In this document: one piece after another, positions 4,983 to 5,724 of the stretch
Layout: each line of letters starts with the position of its first letter
Numbering within the stretch: the first letter of the stretch is position 1
Origin: an uncultured Variovorax sp.
Lineage (GTDB): Bacteria; Pseudomonadota; Gammaproteobacteria; Burkholderiales; Burkholderiaceae
NCBI GenBank assembly: GCA_946478645.1
Contig: CAMLCW010000336.1
Span: forward strand, 1-5,724
Direction of reading: 5' to 3'
DNA length: 5,724 nt
Notes under the pieces: generated by a model
The model's input: the letters and a program-made list of their open reading frames with translations, nothing else
Database searches by the model: none
What the model was told of the DNA's origin: nothing
Translations under genes and position numbers: made by a program

Positions 4983-5724
4983 ATGAAGCCCACCGTCATC
5001 AGCGCCGACGCCATGTTCGAGGAGTTCCGCGGCTCGCTCCGCTGGGAATGGCTCGCCGGCCTCGGCGCCTCGGAGCGCCAGTTCGACCCCGACGTCATCA
5101 GCCGCGCCCAGTCGGCGGCCGACCTGGTCGGCTACCTCAACTACATCCATCCCTACCGCGTGCAGATCCTCGGTGCGCGCGAAGTGGCCTACCTCACGCG
5201 CGGCAGCCTGGAAGACTGCGCGCGGCGCATCGCGCGCATCGTCACGCTGGAGCCGCCGATGCTGGTGCTGGCCGACGGCCAGGCCGCGCCCGACGAGCTG
5301 CTGTCGATCTGCGAGCGCGCGCAGCTGCCGCTGTTCGCCACGCGCGAGTCGTCGGCCTTCGTGATCGACCTGCTGCGCGCCTACCTGTCGAAGCACTTCG
5401 CCGAGCGCACCTCGATGCATGGCGTGTTCATGGACATCCTCGGCATGGGCGTCATGATCACCGGCGAATCGGGGCTCGGCAAAAGCGAACTCGGGCTCGA
5501 GCTGATCTCGCGCGGCAACGGCCTCGTGGCCGACGACGCGGTCGACCTCTACCGCATCAACCAGAACACCATCGAGGGGCGCTGCCCCGACCTGCTGCAG
5601 AACCTGCTCGAGGTGCGCGGCATCGGCCTGCTCGACATCCGCGCGATCTTCGGCGAGACCGCGGTGCGGCGGAAGATGCGGCTCAAGCTCATCGTGCACC
5701 TGGTGCGGCGCGACAGCTTCGAGC
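4983..5724 (+). CDS. hprK: HPr kinase/phosphorylase, N-terminal part
   Basis: About 247 codons of a gene that runs off the right edge; the family is usually 310-320 residues, so roughly the last 65-70 are missing. HprK phosphorylates a regulatory serine of HPr using ATP or pyrophosphate and removes that phosphate with inorganic phosphate. In Betaproteobacteria it belongs to an incomplete, regulatory phosphotransferase system. Residues 1-130 or so form the N-terminal domain. Catalytic-domain motifs are [10 protein letters not shown] with His146, Walker A (P-loop) GESGLGKS 161-168 with Lys167, [10 protein letters not shown] with Asp184 and Asp185, and the HprK signature LLEVRGIG 208-215. These are the residues expected of an active enzyme. 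The ATG at 4983 gives [15 protein letters not shown], a family-like N-terminus, but has no clear ribosome binding site; the next in-frame ATG (5013) would remove conserved-looking sequence. It lies 83 bases after ptsN and may share its transcript. Confidence 0.94.
   Translation, partial: MKPTVISADAMFEEFRGSLRWEWLAGLGASERQFDPDVISRAQSAADLVGYLNYIHPYRVQILGAREVAYLTRGSLEDCARRIARIVTLEPPMLVLADGQAAPDELLSICERAQLPLFATRESSAFVIDLLRAYLSKHFAERTSMHGVFMDILGMGVMITGESGLGKSELGLELISRGNGLVADDAVDLYRINQNTIEGRCPDLLQNLLEVRGIGLLDIRAIFGETAVRRKMRLKLIVHLVRRDSFE

Noticed and set aside
4674..5699. Open frame of 341 codons on the minus strand opposite ptsN and hprK
   Set aside because: It spans two well-supported plus-strand genes and their gap, and its composition is biased to His, Arg, Ala and Glu with no motif.

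Overview
The window is GC-rich chromosomal DNA with closely packed housekeeping genes. Protein signatures and gene order (hpf, then ptsN, then hprK) point to a Betaproteobacterium of the order Burkholderiales, probably a Comamonadaceae member such as Variovorax or Acidovorax. That placement rests on recognised protein motifs and codon composition, not on a database search.

Layout: (1) The left edge holds the 3' end of a plus-strand gene for 5'-methylthioadenosine/S-adenosylhomocysteine nucleosidase (mtnN). (2) It converges on, and overlaps by 8 bp, a minus-strand corA magnesium channel gene. (3) A 220-bp divergent region separates corA from a plus-strand UvrD-like superfamily 1A DNA helicase. 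This region carries a likely -10 element for corA and a LexA-like box directly in front of the helicase. (4) About 350 bp without a gene follow. They hold a short hairpin repeat, a plausible sigma-70 promoter and a strikingly pyrimidine-rich leader for the next gene. (5) hpf (short ribosome hibernation factor) starts behind a perfect Shine-Dalgarno sequence and ends at a textbook intrinsic terminator. (6) ptsN (EIIA-Ntr) follows with its own -10 element very close to its start codon. (7) hprK (HPr kinase/phosphorylase) follows after 83 bp and is cut by the right edge after about 247 codons.

How the genes relate: hpf, ptsN and hprK form the conserved Proteobacterial stress and nitrogen-phosphotransferase neighbourhood that usually sits beside rpoN; rpoN is not visible here. 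HprK and PtsN belong to a regulatory phosphotransferase system that acts through phosphorylation of HPr and EIIA and not through sugar import. The terminator between hpf and ptsN suggests that the cluster is not one simple operon. mtnN, corA and the helicase look like unrelated neighbours.

I see no mobile element, CRISPR array, RNA gene or defence system, and no clearly new system. The observations most worth checking are regulatory: the LexA-like box, the hpf leader, and the nearly leaderless ptsN start. The helicase is also notable because it departs from canonical UvrD in its motifs and lacks the usual C-terminal domain.
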